This document shows positions 11,392 to 22,400 of a stretch of DNA of 64,000 nucleotides, one piece after another. The stretch lies in the NCBI GenBank assembly GCA_024500155.1, contig CM044871.1, positions 33,354,728-33,418,727 on the forward strand, read 5' to 3'. Below the pieces are notes generated by a model. That model saw only the letters and a list, made by a program, of their open reading frames with translations, was not told the origin of the DNA and ran no database searches. Numbering within the stretch: position 1 is the stretch's first letter; every line of letters begins with the position of its first letter. A program made the translations under genes and the position numbers. Origin of the DNA: Chenopodium formosanum (taxonomy: Eukaryota > Streptophyta > Magnoliopsida > Caryophyllales > Amaranthaceae).

Positions 11392-11769
11392 TGCAATACA
11401 CCCTAACCCACCACCCGTGACTCTTGTGTACAGAAGGAGGCAAACAACAACAACAACAAGCATTAGCACCGTTGGAGGAGCAGAGGAGTAGGGGGACAGC
11501 AGCAGCTTTAGTATTTTGTTGTACTAGCTTAAAGTAGTAATATGCCAATAGTAGTACATGTATTAATTAAGGCTTAGTTGCCATTTTTATATTGTGGTTG
11601 TAGTATAATTTTGGAGTGGCCTAGCAAGAGAGGGTCATTCAGAAAATTGTAAGAAAACACTTGGAGAGTAATGGCCTAAAGCCATCTTTATCCCTTTTGC
11701 AAGCTTGAAGCTTAATCGAATATACAACCTTTCGACTCTAAATTGTGTTGACTGCAATAGTCCGTTGCA
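11392..11769 (+). repeat. 3' LTR of the chromovirus
   Basis: 378 bp, TGCAATACACCC to CCGTTGCA, followed directly by the GGAGG target duplication at 11770-11774. Confidence 0.95.
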
Positions 11770-11774
11770 GGAGG

Positions 11775-13132
11775 AAAAAAAACTGTAAAATGAGAGCAAA
11801 GTTTTTCTTCATATATCAATACATAACATGTTTAAACTTCTTCATGGGACAATCCTTAATGGAAAGGAAAAGGAAAAAATAAATAAATAAAATATGAGTA
11901 AAATGCTCTAGAAGTAATACACAACCCCCACCCCCATCAAAACCCCTGGTGTTATAGTAGCAAAGGATGTGGAAAGGATAACATACTTGTTCTTCCATTA
12001 CTTTCTCATTATAGTTCTTGCAAGTTTCATTTGACATAATGGAATGTAGCTAAGAAACCCCGCGCCCATGGTTTGAAAATACAGTTGTGGTAGTGACAAC
12101 CGAAACAGTAAGTGTTTCTATACCAGAAATGGTACATTAATCACGGATTATGTTGTGGTGCGAATTTCACTTAAATATCTTTTAGGATTTCATAATAGTT
12201 GTGAGTAATCAGAATAGTTAGAGTAGACTATTAGAGACTTCAAGCTATTATTGAGAGAGATGGAAAATCTTTCAAAATAACTCTGAATAGGAAGTAATTT
12301 TGGGACTAAGGCTTTGTTGTTTGGCAAGTAAATTTTAAGTACAACTGGAAATGTAACGTTCAATGTGGGATTGCAGGGTGATATGGGGTTGGAACATTTG
12401 ATTCGGACAAAGAGATCGCAGGTTTTTGAAAAACAACATATTAAACAAACGATTTTGATTCGGTCAATTGAAAACCCTTTACAATATGGCTCAACCAAAA
12501 CGGTATGGTATCATTTTTGCACCATGACCCTATCCATAAAAATTTTATGTCCCTGGCTTGCGACTGGTAGAATAACACACAAGACTTGGCTAGGTTAGAT
12601 CAGCATGACCCTTCACACATGCTACAATAATCCCTCTCAAATGTAATCAAGTGCATTGATATTTTAATTGTCGAACAAGTAACAATTAATAATTGAATAT
12701 GTTCCCCTAAACTGTAATATACAATAAACAGCCTACACAAAGTAGCAATTGACCCTAAAGATATTTCCTCTAACACTATGCTTCTTATCACATTCACATC
12801 TAATTCCATCATATTACTGATTTACCCCACACAAGCGAGTATCATTGTTTATTAAAAAACAACTTGAAGAGGAAAGATGGAAAAAAGTAATTGTGGTACA
12901 CACAAATTTAAATGCTACGATAAAAATATCAGCAAAGTGGTATGAACTAGCATATCTGAACATAAAACAATTGCCAAATTAATAGATGAAGATGATAATT
13001 GTGATTAATAATCTGGATATCAGAACAATTGATTGATAAGCGTTCAAGAGGCTTGTTTTCACAACCCCTACTCCTACTTCCCCTTAAATATAGCATTTCT
13101 ATTTCTCTTTTTCCTACTGCTCTAATACCATT
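11775..13132. other. Intergenic stretch, no gene recognised
   Basis: AT-rich DNA; the short open frames (for example 12190-12498 minus) have no recognisable domain. The last 18 bp (about 13115-13132) contain CTGCTCTAATACCA, an inverted copy of a tRNA-Met-type PBS next to the small LTR element (see findings). Confidence 0.5.
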
Positions 13133-13463
13133 TGCTAGGAATTAGCATGGTTTCTGACCAGATTACAGCTCTAAATATGGCAGAAATTAGGGAAGAACAA
13201 TGATGATTATATTGATAATAGGTGAATTACACTAATAGAAGGATAATTCCACTTTTGAAAGGTGGATTCTCTCCTAATATGAGCTTTCGAGAGGCTCACT
13301 CTCTCCCAATAACATAACCTCAACAATATTCAACATGATGATTATTCCTTCTAATGAGGTCTATTTATAGAAAATACCCCTAACAAACCTCTAGCTTATT
13401 CCCCAAGTTACTACTAATAGACTATGACTAATGTGCCCTTCTCCTAAATATTGATTCCTTGCA
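13133..13463 (-). repeat. Left LTR of the small element
   Basis: TG...CA direct repeat. With the element on the minus strand this is the 3' LTR; the interior next to it (13464-13480) is GAGCGGCAGG-like on the minus strand and could serve as polypurine tract. Confidence 0.8.
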
Positions 13464-14766
13464 TTACCTGCCGCTCAAACTTTGACTAATTGATGAAATA
13501 AAAAGCTGGCTTTTATGGGTTAAAGAGTTAAGCCATATAAGAAGTGAAGGGATGAGGTGAAAGGCTAGAGAACGGTAATTGACTAATTGGGTAGTGAGTG
13601 TTGGAGAAGGAAAGTTGGGCCTTAAGTCAGTAAGCCCATCTTTTGTACTTGGGTTAGCTGCTGGCCTTTTTGTAGCATGTGACCAAAGCTGATTTAAATC
13701 CTTTGTATTTACTATAAGTGGTATTACCAAAATACCCTTACTAGCATATTCCATTTCTGCCTTCCTCTCCAAGCCAACCAAAGACCCCGTCAAGCTTCCC
13801 TCATACCCCTCTCTTTCTAGACACTTCTGGAAAACACCAAGCAGCAGCAGTTCAAGATGTCCACCATTGATTCCGCCGCTTACCAAGGGCCCTGTACGGC
13901 TGCTGACCAAGGTACCTCCATCCAGATCACTGCCACCGGAAAATCCACCGGAGATATCACCATTCCTCAACCCACTACACAACTCAACGTTCATAATTTC
14001 TGGCCCACTAGCAGCCCCTTGTCCACACTCACTACTCCAACAACCTACAACACCACCTGTCTCGCCGGCATAAAAACCAGGGCCACCATCAGACCCGCTC
14101 CCTCCGGCACCACCACGATCTAACATTCCTCTTGGCGATTCTCGTGCAAAACTAATACATCCATTACTCTGTTTTTCACCAGCAACACCTCCTTGACCAC
14201 TACTTTTCCGGCCACCGTATCTACCAGCGGAAAAATCTCTTCCACCTCCGCTACCACCAGACGCAAATTCACTCACTCAGAGACTGTCCAAATCTACTTG
14301 TCTTAGCATCACTAAACCAAATTGTTGAACTCTCAAGTCCTCCCTCCGACATCTCGACAACCGCACCGCTGCGGAAACCACCAAATAGGCCGTCGGTAGC
14401 AGAGCAAAAGTATTGATTACCTCTGTTTATCTCCAAATCGGCTTTCTCCGCCATTGCGCCACTAGAGAGGCCGCTCACGCCGGAGAAGTACCGATCAGAA
14501 CTGGAGATTTCCAGTTCCTCCACCATCTTTTCCTCATGTGATGCAGGTTCCTCCTCACCACATGACAACTCGGAGGTGGCTAACTCTTGTTCTTCTTCCT
14601 CGAAGTCTTCTTGAATTACACCTATCCCTGATTTGATCCGAGAAATTGCATCCTCAAAAATCTTCTCTATGTTCAGGCACAATCGATCTGTAATTGTATC
14701 TATCTTTGCCTCAATTTCTGGCCATAAGAACATGTCAGAGAACTCACTATTCACCGGCACCTTCAC
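13464..14766 (-). pseudogene. Internal ORF of the small LTR element (frameshifted)
   Basis: The reading frame begins right after the PBS (about 14766) as VKVPVNSEFSDMF, with an acidic Glu-rich segment near residues 55-85, and stops at 14269-14271. A second frame continues from about 14276 to 13464 with a Gly/Ser-rich stretch (SGGSGGGRDFSAGRYGGR) and ends exactly at the LTR border. At the junction the DNA has a tandem GAGT (GAGTGAGTGA), so a 4-bp duplication probably split one ancestral ORF of about 430 residues. Neither frame starts with ATG. I recognise no catalytic domain; a gag-like role is possible but not shown. Confidence 0.5.
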
Positions 14767-14786
14767 CTGACTGCTCTAATACCATT

Positions 14787-15118
14787 TGCTAGGAATTAGC
14801 ATGGTTTCTGACCAGATTACAGCTCTAAATATGACAGAAATTAGGGAAGAACAATGATGATTATATTGATAATAGGTGAATTACACTAATAGAAGGATAA
14901 TTCCACTTTTAAGAGGTGGATTCTCTCCTAATATGAGCTTTCGAGAGGCTCACTCTCTCCCAATAACATAACCTCAACAATATTAAACATGATGATTATT
15001 CCTCCTAATGAGGTCTATTTATAGAAAATACCCCTAACAAACCTCTAGCTTATTCCCCTAAGTTACTACTAATAGACTATGACTAATGTGCCCTTCCCCT
15101 AAATATTGATTCCTTGCA
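14787..15118 (-). repeat. Right LTR of the small element
   Basis: 332 bp, nearly identical to 13133-13463 (only a few substitutions, for example TATGGC/TATGAC near the start), suggesting a fairly recent insertion. Confidence 0.8.
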
Positions 15119-15348
15119 CCTATACTACCCTTCAAGTAAGGCTAGTTCAAAACACAATCATTCCTACAATTGCTTAAGCTCATTTTAGACACAAAGGCTT
15201 CCTGGTTGCTTTTTACCACAACGTGCACAAGGCTAGTATTACAAAGAGAGATGATTTCAAAATTAACATTAAACACTCCCTTTCAAGTATTAATAAATCA
15301 ACCATATTTTTCATAAAAAACTTGTTCAAACCTAGCCAAACACCAAAG

Positions 15349-15714
15349 CTTCAGCTCTTGGACACAAGCACATAAGTTCAACATAATAGAAACCAAGGAA
15401 AGAACAAATGCAATGAAAGTGCTTTGACAAATATCTCTCTTAACTATACCATCTCTTCTCCTGATCAAGTAACTTGTTAATGATCCAAAGGCTTCCTTCA
15501 ATAGCAAATACACTCTTGGACACAAGCACATAAGTTCACCATAAGGCTTCAGCTCTTGGACACAAGCACATAAGTTCAACATAATAGAAACCAAGGAAAG
15601 AACAAATGCAATGAAAGTGCTTTGACAAACATCTCTTTTAACTATACCATCTCTTCTCCTGATGAAGTAACTTGTTAATGATCCAAAGGCTTCCTTCAAT
15701 AGCAAATACACTCT
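15349..15714. repeat. 198-bp tandem duplication
   Basis: CTTCAGCTCTTGGACACAAG recurs at 15349 and 15547, and the two copies stay almost identical through AGCAAATACACTCTT. The duplication is in frame on the minus strand and gives a 137-residue open frame with two 66-residue repeats (15298-15711). It has no recognisable domain; I treat that frame as a by-product. Confidence 0.85.
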
Positions 15715-16640
15715 TCTTCAAGCTTCAACCATAGGAGCAAGCATGACAAAATAGTTGAAGCACAAAAGTGTAATAGGCTTCATATGACATATTTTGGCAA
15801 TCATAAAGATTAGTAAGATATGTCCCATGGTATTAATCCTATCTGATGCTCAACAACATCCACTTCATCAAAGTGGTAATAATTTCCACTAATATTTGAA
15901 GACTAATCTTCATAGGAGCTATCCTTTGGATCTAGCTATCCAATGATGCCACGAAGGACAGGTCTAGAAATTACTAATTAATTAAAAAATTTCTTAAACA
16001 AAAAGCAGAGGTGATAGAAAAATAGAACCGGCAATTTATGGCAAATGAAGGGCAGATAAAAAGCCACCATATGGGACTCCAATAAAAAGCAACATGTGAC
16101 TACGTCACAAAGTAAACAAACATTACATTATTTATTCTTCATTTCAAAGAAATTGTTCAACCTCTTAATTCAGAAAGTGTATTTCAGAAAATTTACGAAT
16201 GAAAATTTTTAGCACTCAGGTTCAGCTGTGGAAATTTTATCCACTCATGTGACAGACGATGTTTACCAAACAAACAAATTTGATGGTTTCAAATTAATTG
16301 AATAAGTGCAACATAAAACAGGTAGGTTGGATCAATGGACTCTAGCATGATGTAATTGGCTTGCAACAAGTGACCAAGGCTTACCAAGTTATTCAACCAT
16401 ATCAATACTAGGGTACAATTAATTCATTTAATAGTTCTCACATGACCTTTATCCTTAATCAATCAGCAATATCACTCACTGGTACATCACTAATTTAAAT
16501 TGATCTCTAAATATTGATCTGAATGTCAAAAGCTATGCACCTAGTTTACAAATCCTTAGAGAAGAGATTCCATGAAAATTCTACTTTCCCCATTTCTCTT
16601 TTACTTCAGTCTATCTTCAAAACAAATGTCTTAGACTAGA
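15715..16640. other. Intergenic stretch, nothing recognised
   Basis: AT-rich sequence without open frames, terminal repeats or RNA-like structure that I can support. Confidence 0.5.
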
Positions 16641-16974
16641 GGGGGTATTTGGCAATTGGCTTTTTGCTGTTTAGTTTGGTCAAACAGCCAAAGAATATGT
16701 TTGGTAGTTGGCTTTTTTGTTGGCTTTTAAGCTAGCTTTTCCGTCAAAAAGCCAAAAGCTAATAAGAGTAGCTTTTTCTATTGGCTTTTGGCTTGTTGGC
16801 CCACTTTATCACTAATAAACAGCTAACAACCATTAATAATTTTACCAAAAACTTTTGTAATCAGCCGGCCTAAACAATAACTTAAAAAGCCAACTCATAC
16901 AACTAATACTTCCAGCTAGTCAAACAAGCCAAGCAAACAAGCCAACAGCCAACCACCGATTGCCAAACAACCAC
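16641..16974. mobile_element. MITE with GGTATTTGGCAATTGGC-type inverted ends
   Basis: The left end GGGGGTATTTGGCAATTGG pairs with the complement of the right end (GTGGTTGTTTGGCAATCGG). The arms continue with TTGGCT / AGCCAA copies, so the element is largely self-complementary. Noncoding. A clear TSD was not found (weak CTTAG on both sides), so the superfamily is left open; TTTGGCAAT ends resemble hAT-type MITEs. Confidence 0.55.
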
Positions 16975-17722
16975 TCTTAGTAGTTCACTAATTCTTTGTG
17001 CATTTATTGTACATTCCAATAATGCTTACTGCTAGTGGTCCTTCGTCATTTGTTATTTAGGGAAATCAAGGGGAAATGGACAGAAAAATAAGAAAAGGCC
17101 ACGCTCAAGCACAACTCCACACACAGTGTATGTAACACAACTACATTCTATTTTTGACATATAAAACACAGCTACATCGCTCATGACACACATAAGGAAG
17201 CAATAGCATTTACACACAAAATCACATGTCCAAAGACACAAAGCTTGACTTTTATCACATCTAACATAGTTTAATTAGGGTTGTGTCATTGAATGACACC
17301 CCTACATTCCAATAAAAATTGTGAAATCCTTTAAATCCAAAACAAAATCAGTCCCACAGTACTCGTTGAACAAACATAACAGAACATAAAGTTATATTGA
17401 TCTACCTTCTGCCAAAAAATAGAGCAGCTACAGCATCAACCATCATCAAATAGACATATACTTAAAGATTCCAAATCAACCCAATACTTAATTGAAAATC
17501 AAAGCAAAACCCACATCAAAAGCAAAAGAACCCAATCCAATCCAACCCAAGTCATTCTATCATTGAAAATTAAGACTAATAAAACAAAACCCATTATTCA
17601 AAAATCAATGATTTAGAGTATAAATAGATTAAAGATGGGAAATAAAAAGAAATACCCAAGTAGGCGATTATATTTACATAAGAAGAAAAAGAAATACCCA
17701 AGTAGGCGATTGATCTTGAAAC
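16975..17722 (-). other. 3' flank of the complex I gene, possible 3' UTR intron
   Basis: Read on the minus strand, this lies downstream of the stop codon of the complex I gene. A possible UTR intron runs from GTAAAT near 17672 to TTTTTTGGCAG near 17416. A 41-bp direct duplication containing GAAATACCCAAGTAGGCG occurs at 17650 and 17691. No other gene is seen. Confidence 0.35.
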
Positions 17723-17929
17723 TCAGTGGTGAGATGAAGAAGAATGAGAGGAAGCATAGAACTGACTGTAGATGGTTTCGCCGACGAGGTAAACACAGAA
17801 AGCGCCGACACCTAGACCAAGGCCAGGAACAGCGTGACGGAAACGGAGTTGGTTGCTGAGAGTGGGGTGCTTCCTCCACTCATCGCGTCTCCTGAAGAAT
17901 TCACCTGTTGACCCCAAAGGCTTCGCCAT
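17723..17929 (-). CDS. NDUFB3: NADH dehydrogenase (ubiquinone) 1 beta subcomplex subunit 3, B12-type
   Basis: A 68-residue protein starting MAKPLGSTGEFFRRRDEWRK, which matches plant B12/NDUFB3-like proteins: a short soluble N-terminus with the FFRRRDEWRKHP motif, then one hydrophobic segment (about residues 37-53, GLGLGVGAFCVYLVGETIY) and a Ser/His-rich tail ending SSSSHH. The family is an accessory subunit of mitochondrial complex I in the inner membrane with a single transmembrane helix. The frame stays open 32 codons upstream to an earlier ATG, but the MAKP start agrees with the family and the upstream residues look like translated 5' UTR. It appears intact and has no coding intron. A hairpin element sits about 240 bp upstream of the start codon. 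Confidence 0.9.
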   Translation of the reverse strand: MAKPLGSTGEFFRRRDEWRKHPTLSNQLRFRHAVPGLGLGVGAFCVYLVGETIYSQFYASSHSSSSHH

Positions 17930-18047
17930 TTTTTCAATTTCTCTCTCTTCAACAAAACACTTTTCTGGGACTGGGACTTTTAATTTTGGTTTTGGTATGA
18001 TGAAATTAGGGGCGAAGAACGACAATACTATAAGGGTGTGGGGATTT

Positions 18048-18053
18048 TGGGCT
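18048..18053 (-). promoter_or_regulatory. Site II-like element (AGCCCA/TGGGCT)
   Basis: AGCCCA in gene orientation, about 120 bp upstream of the complex I start codon. Site II (TGGGCY) elements are common in promoters of plant nuclear genes for oxidative phosphorylation. Assigned by motif only. Confidence 0.4.
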
Positions 18054-18125
18054 TTTGCCTATTGTTTATAAGCTGGACTTGAAATGTTTATGACATAAAA
18101 TATTTTTTCAATATCAATTCAACTT

Positions 18126-18131
18126 AGCCCA
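18126..18131 (-). promoter_or_regulatory. Second Site II-like element
   Basis: TGGGCT in gene orientation, about 200 bp upstream of the complex I start codon and 40 bp before the hairpin element at 18170. Paired Site II motifs are typical of this gene class. Confidence 0.4.
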
Positions 18132-18169
18132 AAAAAGATCGAAATGGGTGGAACACCCAAAAAAAAAAA

Positions 18170-19312
18170 GAAAATTTTGTCAAATAACACCTTTTATAAC
18201 CCTTTTGTTGTGAAAAAACACCTTATAATTTTTTTTTGTTAAAACACACCTAAAATAAGAATTTTTTTGCGAGAACACACCTTAGGGCGATTTTAGGGGG
18301 ATTGACTCGGTTTTCCGGCATTGACCTTCACGTGCCGACAACCTTCCTTTATTTTCCCCCTTTTTTCTTTAATTACTTTCTCTCTCCTGAAAACCACCAA
18401 ATCACAACCTAGCCGCCGACAACAACACCACCGCCTAGCCAACCCCACCGCCAACACCACCACCTACCAAGCTAGTCGCCAACACCTGATCACCAACCAC
18501 TTGAGAAAACCCCTTCCTCTCTTTTTTTCCTCTTTCCCCTCTAATTAGACTACTTTCTCTCTCCTCTTTTCTTCCTAGCAACAAACCTTCAAATTCTATC
18601 AATTGAATGGGTAAACTCTATTTTTTGCTCAAATTGCTGCAAAGAACCTTAATTAACCTAATTGTAAGGCAGGTAAGTTGTTAAATTTAATGAAATTAAC
18701 TGTTAATTTCGTCGTTTTTTTTATTTACCTTAGTTTAGGGTTTTCAATTGGAGGTATGAAAGGGGGAAAAACCACTACCAACCCTCTTCTCTCTCTATTA
18801 TTTTGTTTTAGGGTGTTAAGGGTTTTTGTCAAGATGTTTGAGGTTGTTTATGAGGTGGTTAGGGGTGTTTATGGAGATGCTTAGGGTTTTTTTTGGGTAG
18901 TTTTCATGGTGGATCTTGTGATTTTGGTGGGTGTTGTATGGTGTGCGTGGTGGGTTTAGAATGATTTGGGTGGCTGGTGATGGCGACTAGGTTGGTGGGT
19001 GGTGGTGTTAGCGGTCGGGTTGGCTAGGCGGTGGTGTCGGTGTTGGCGGCTGGGTTGGCTAGGTTGTGGTTGGTGGTCTTGAGGACGGAGAAAATAATTG
19101 GAGAAAAAAGGGGGAAATGAAAGGAAGGTTGTCAGCATGTGACCTTCACGTGATGGTCAACGCCGGAAAACCAAGTCAATCCCCCTAAAACCGCCCTAAG
19201 GGGTGTTCTCGCAAAAAAATTCTGGTATTAGGTGTGTTTTAACAAGAAAAATTTTATAAGGTGTTTTTTCACAACAATTTGGTTTTAAAAGGTGTTATCT
19301 GACAAAATTTCC
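18170..19312. mobile_element. Mutator-like long-TIR hairpin element
   Basis: Inverted arms of about 210 bp: 18170-18380 starts GAAAATTTTGTCAAATAACA, and the complement of 19095-19312 starts GGAAATTTTGTCAGATAACA. Both continue with matching CACCTTAGGGCG and TTGACTCGGTTTTCCGGC-type blocks. The centre carries further inverted CCTAGCCAACCC/GGGTTGGCTAGG segments. A-runs on both sides could be a poly-A target duplication of 9-11 bp. No transposase. The end sequence (G)GAAATTTTGTC is shared with the element at 36832-46669, suggesting one superfamily. Confidence 0.7.
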
Positions 19313-19346
19313 AAAAAAAAAAAAACCAAAACAAAAACAAAGACAA

Positions 19347-19400
<54 letters not shown>
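19347..19400. repeat. (AAT)n microsatellite, 5' side of the non-LTR element
   Basis: About 54 bp of AAT/TAA repeat directly upstream of the non-LTR retrotransposon, in the same strand register as the repeat at its 3' end. Confidence 0.95.
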
Positions 19401-22400
19401 TAAAAAAATTCAAAAATTCTCTAGGTTAGGGCGATTAGGGGGGTTCCACGTTCATTTTCCAGCGGTTTTCCGGCAGCAATTCAGGCAGCTTGTGGCGGTG
19501 GTTTCATCTTCCTAGCAGGTCCGGCGAAGTTTCTCGGTGGTGGCTCTGTTTTCAGGCGGTTTCAGGCAGAAATTCAGGCGTTTAAGGGGCGATTTTCCAG
19601 GCTGTTTGGGTGCAGTTCTGAGTCCTTTTTCCGACATCATCTCTGGCGTAAGGTGTGATCAGGTGGGCGGTTTTCAGTCAGGGGTATTTCAGGCGGCTTT
19701 TGGGTGGATTTCAGGTGGTTTCACGGGTGGTTTTCAGGCAGCTTTTGGGCGGATTTCAGGCGGCTTTTGTGGGTGGTTTCTTGATAAATTTTCTGGCGAA
19801 TTATCTCGTTGTTTTCCTCGGGTTTTCGGGCTGCTTCAAGCGTCTTTAGGGTGCGTTTATTTTGGTATTTTTTGGGTTGTTTTGGTAAGTTTTCAAGCGT
19901 CTCTAGGGTGCGGTTTTGGGTGCAATTCTGCTGTGTTTTCAAGCGTGGTTTTGCTCTGTTTTTGGGTGCGTTTTGGGTGCAATTTCAAGCTGTTATTGGG
20001 TCATTTTGAGGGCAGCTTTTCCCACGAATATTGGTGTTGTTTTTGGTCAGTTAGAGGAGGTTCTTTGTTGGTTTCTATTTTGGGTTTTGGTGATCAATAT
20101 TTCCAGCGATTTTCGGTATTGGGGGCTGTTTTGGAGCAGTTTTTAGGTGCTGTTTTGGAGCAGTTTTGGGTGCTGTTTTGGAGCAGTTTTGGGTGCTATT
20201 TTGGAGCAGTTTTGGGTGCAGTTTTTGGTGCAGTTTTTGGTCCTGTTTTGGCAGCTCTTGGGTGATGTTTTGCGGCAGTTTATGGTGCTCTTTCGGGCGT
20301 ATTTCAGTTTTGGGTGGTGCAAGTCAGCTATGTCGGCTGCCGTTGTGAAGTTTCATTGCCCCTTTGTGGGTCTTAGTGGTTGTCAAGATGGGAGTGGAAA
20401 TGGCCTTACTCGACGTTCTCTAATCAAACATCTTAGTGATCGTCATTGTTGTATCGGTGCACGAGATATCACCCGACATTCTCTTACTTCTAATTTGGCT
20501 GTTTATAATGAGGCAGAAGTTACTTTTAGGCGTATGGGGATTTGGTTATGTGGAGTTTGCTATAAAACGCACACGGTACGTATTAAGTGTCGTCATCGTG
20601 GGGATGAGGATGTGTCACCCCCTGATGAAGGAGATGGTGTTGTTCGTTTTGTGCTTCATAATTTCACCAAACCGCAATCTCCTTCTTCTCCTGCTCGAGT
20701 TGATCGTATGGATGGATTGGTGCAAGATCATAACGGTGGTTTTGATGTGGCCCTCCTTGATTGTTTATTCTCTAAGGGGTTTCGCTCTGTTAAGTCTATC
20801 CCTCCCAAGTGTCGTTTGGGGTTTTCTCGGGTTCTGAAAGGTGCTCTTGATAAGGTGATCTCTAAGCCTGATGACATTTATAATTGGGTCTCTTTGTTGG
20901 TGTTACCTCTTTGCATCCTTAAAATCTTTCGCCCGCGGAGTAGTCGTGAGTCTCGGTCTTCGGTAAGACGTCGGCATCAAGAAGAGAGTATTTCCCGTGC
21001 TATTTGTTCTTGGAGTGTAGCGGGTGGTAATTTGCAGCTTGTGAGGGAAATTTTGGCAGAGGATTCTCCTACTTTGTCGATGGTTGATGATGAGGACATT
21101 GATTTGGAAGAGCGTAATATTAAGCAGTGTCGTAGGAAGATTTGCGATGGCCATTACACTGCTGCGGTTCGGGTTCTTTCTTCTTCAGGCGTTGCACCTT
21201 ATAATGACACCACTCTTGCAGATTTACAGTCAAAGCACCCTTCATCTCCAGCTCCATCCTTGCCTGATATACCTATTGATCACCTTCATCTCGTTACGAC
21301 TTCTGCTGTTGTTTTGGATCGGATTAGGAGTTTCCCTCGTGGCACATCATGTGGTAGGGATGGTTTGCGTGATTAACATCTTATGGATTGCTTGAGTGGT
21401 GCGGCTGTGGCAGTATCAGATGAGTTGGTTGACTCTATTACTGGGGTGGTTAATCTCTTTCTAGCTGGGAGATGTCCTATGGAATTAGGAGAGTACATTG
21501 CTAGTGCTCCTCTTACGCCTCTTGTCAAGCCCGGTGGTGGTATCCGTCCTATTGCTGTGGGTACGATTTGGCGGCGTCTCATTTCGAAGGTGGGTGTTGT
21601 TATGGTTGGTCAGTCTTTAGGGAGTTACTTTGATGGCCTTCAATTTGGTGTTGGGGTTTCTTCATGTGGTGAGGCAATTCTTCATGCGGTGAATCGGTTG
21701 ATTGAGGACCGTGGTTCTGATGTTGGTTTATCTATGTTGTTGGTGGATTTTCAAAATGCCTTCAATCTGGTCGATCGTTCGGTCATGTTACGTGAGGTAC
21801 GTCGTCGTTGTCCGGGCATTTCGCGATGGGTAGAATTCTGCTATTCTAATCCAACCAGGTTGTACTATGGGGACCAAACCTTATGGTCATCTCAAGGGGT
21901 GCAGCAGGGTGATCCCCTTGGTCCTTTGCTTTTTTCTTTGGTTTTACAAGCCCTGGTGTGTAAAATCAGAGAGACTTTTGATGTATGTCTTCAGGCTTAG
22001 TATTTAGATGACGGCACGATTATTGGTGACACTTTGGTGGTGGGGCAAGTTCTGCAGTTGATTATGGAGGAAGGACCTCGTTCTGGGTTATGTCTTAATG
22101 TGGAAAAAACTGAAGTTTTCTGGCCTACAGAAGACCCTCGAAGCAGGCTGGTGGGTGTCTTTCCACCTAATATTGCTCGACCTTTGCGTGGTGTTAGGTT
22201 GCTTGGAGGTCCCGCTAGTTCCGATTTTGGTTTTAGTGGTGAGCTTGTGATGCAGAGGGTGACCAAGACCATTGCCCTTATGGATAAGGTCGCTATGCTC
22301 GATGATCCTCAGTGTGAGCTGTTGTTACTTAGGGCATGTACTGGAGTTTCAAAACTCTACTTTGCATTGCGTACTTGTCCTCCTAGTACTTTTGAGGTGG

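Larger units (their letters stand above)
6268..11769 (+). mobile_element. Complete Ty3/gypsy chromovirus-type LTR retrotransposon (decayed)
   Basis: A 5.5-kb element bounded by LTRs 6268-6668 and 11392-11769, each TG...CA, with the 5-bp target duplication GGAGG at 6263-6267 and 11770-11774. The PBS TGGTATCAGAGCC (6671-6683) matches initiator tRNA-Met, and a polypurine tract with a G-run (about 11376-11390) abuts the 3' LTR. Gene order gag, protease, RT, RNase H, integrase, then a chromodomain-like tail is that of a chromovirus; short LTRs and about 5 kb total are compatible with the Reina lineage, which I infer but cannot test. Many stops and frameshifts make it non-functional. Confidence 0.95.
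13133..15118 (-). mobile_element. Small nonautonomous LTR retroelement
   Basis: Two near-identical 331/332-bp direct repeats, 13133-13463 and 14787-15118, each starting TGCTAGGAATTAGC and ending TTCCTTGCA, flank a 1.3-kb interior. On the minus strand a tRNA-Met-type PBS (TGGTATTAGAGCAG) lies just inside the right LTR at about 14771-14784, which sets the orientation. There is no RT, integrase or protease; the interior holds one broken ORF. No matching target duplication is visible: the left LTR is preceded by the same PBS-like sequence instead, so the left side may be another internal region (tandem or recombined element). Confidence 0.75.

Noticed and set aside
15298..15711. 137-residue repeat protein on the minus strand
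   Set aside because: Its length comes from a 198-bp duplication that happens to keep frame; no domain, and no promoter or neighbour supports it.
17723..18025. NDUFB3 with a 32-residue N-terminal extension from an upstream ATG
   Set aside because: Family members start at MAKP; the extension lacks conservation features and the stretch reads as 5' UTR.
19537..20265. 242-residue Phe/Gly/Trp-rich open frame and its overlapping forward frames
   Set aside because: All three forward frames are open because the leader is made of TTTTGGG-type words lacking stops; the residues are low-complexity and no domain is visible.
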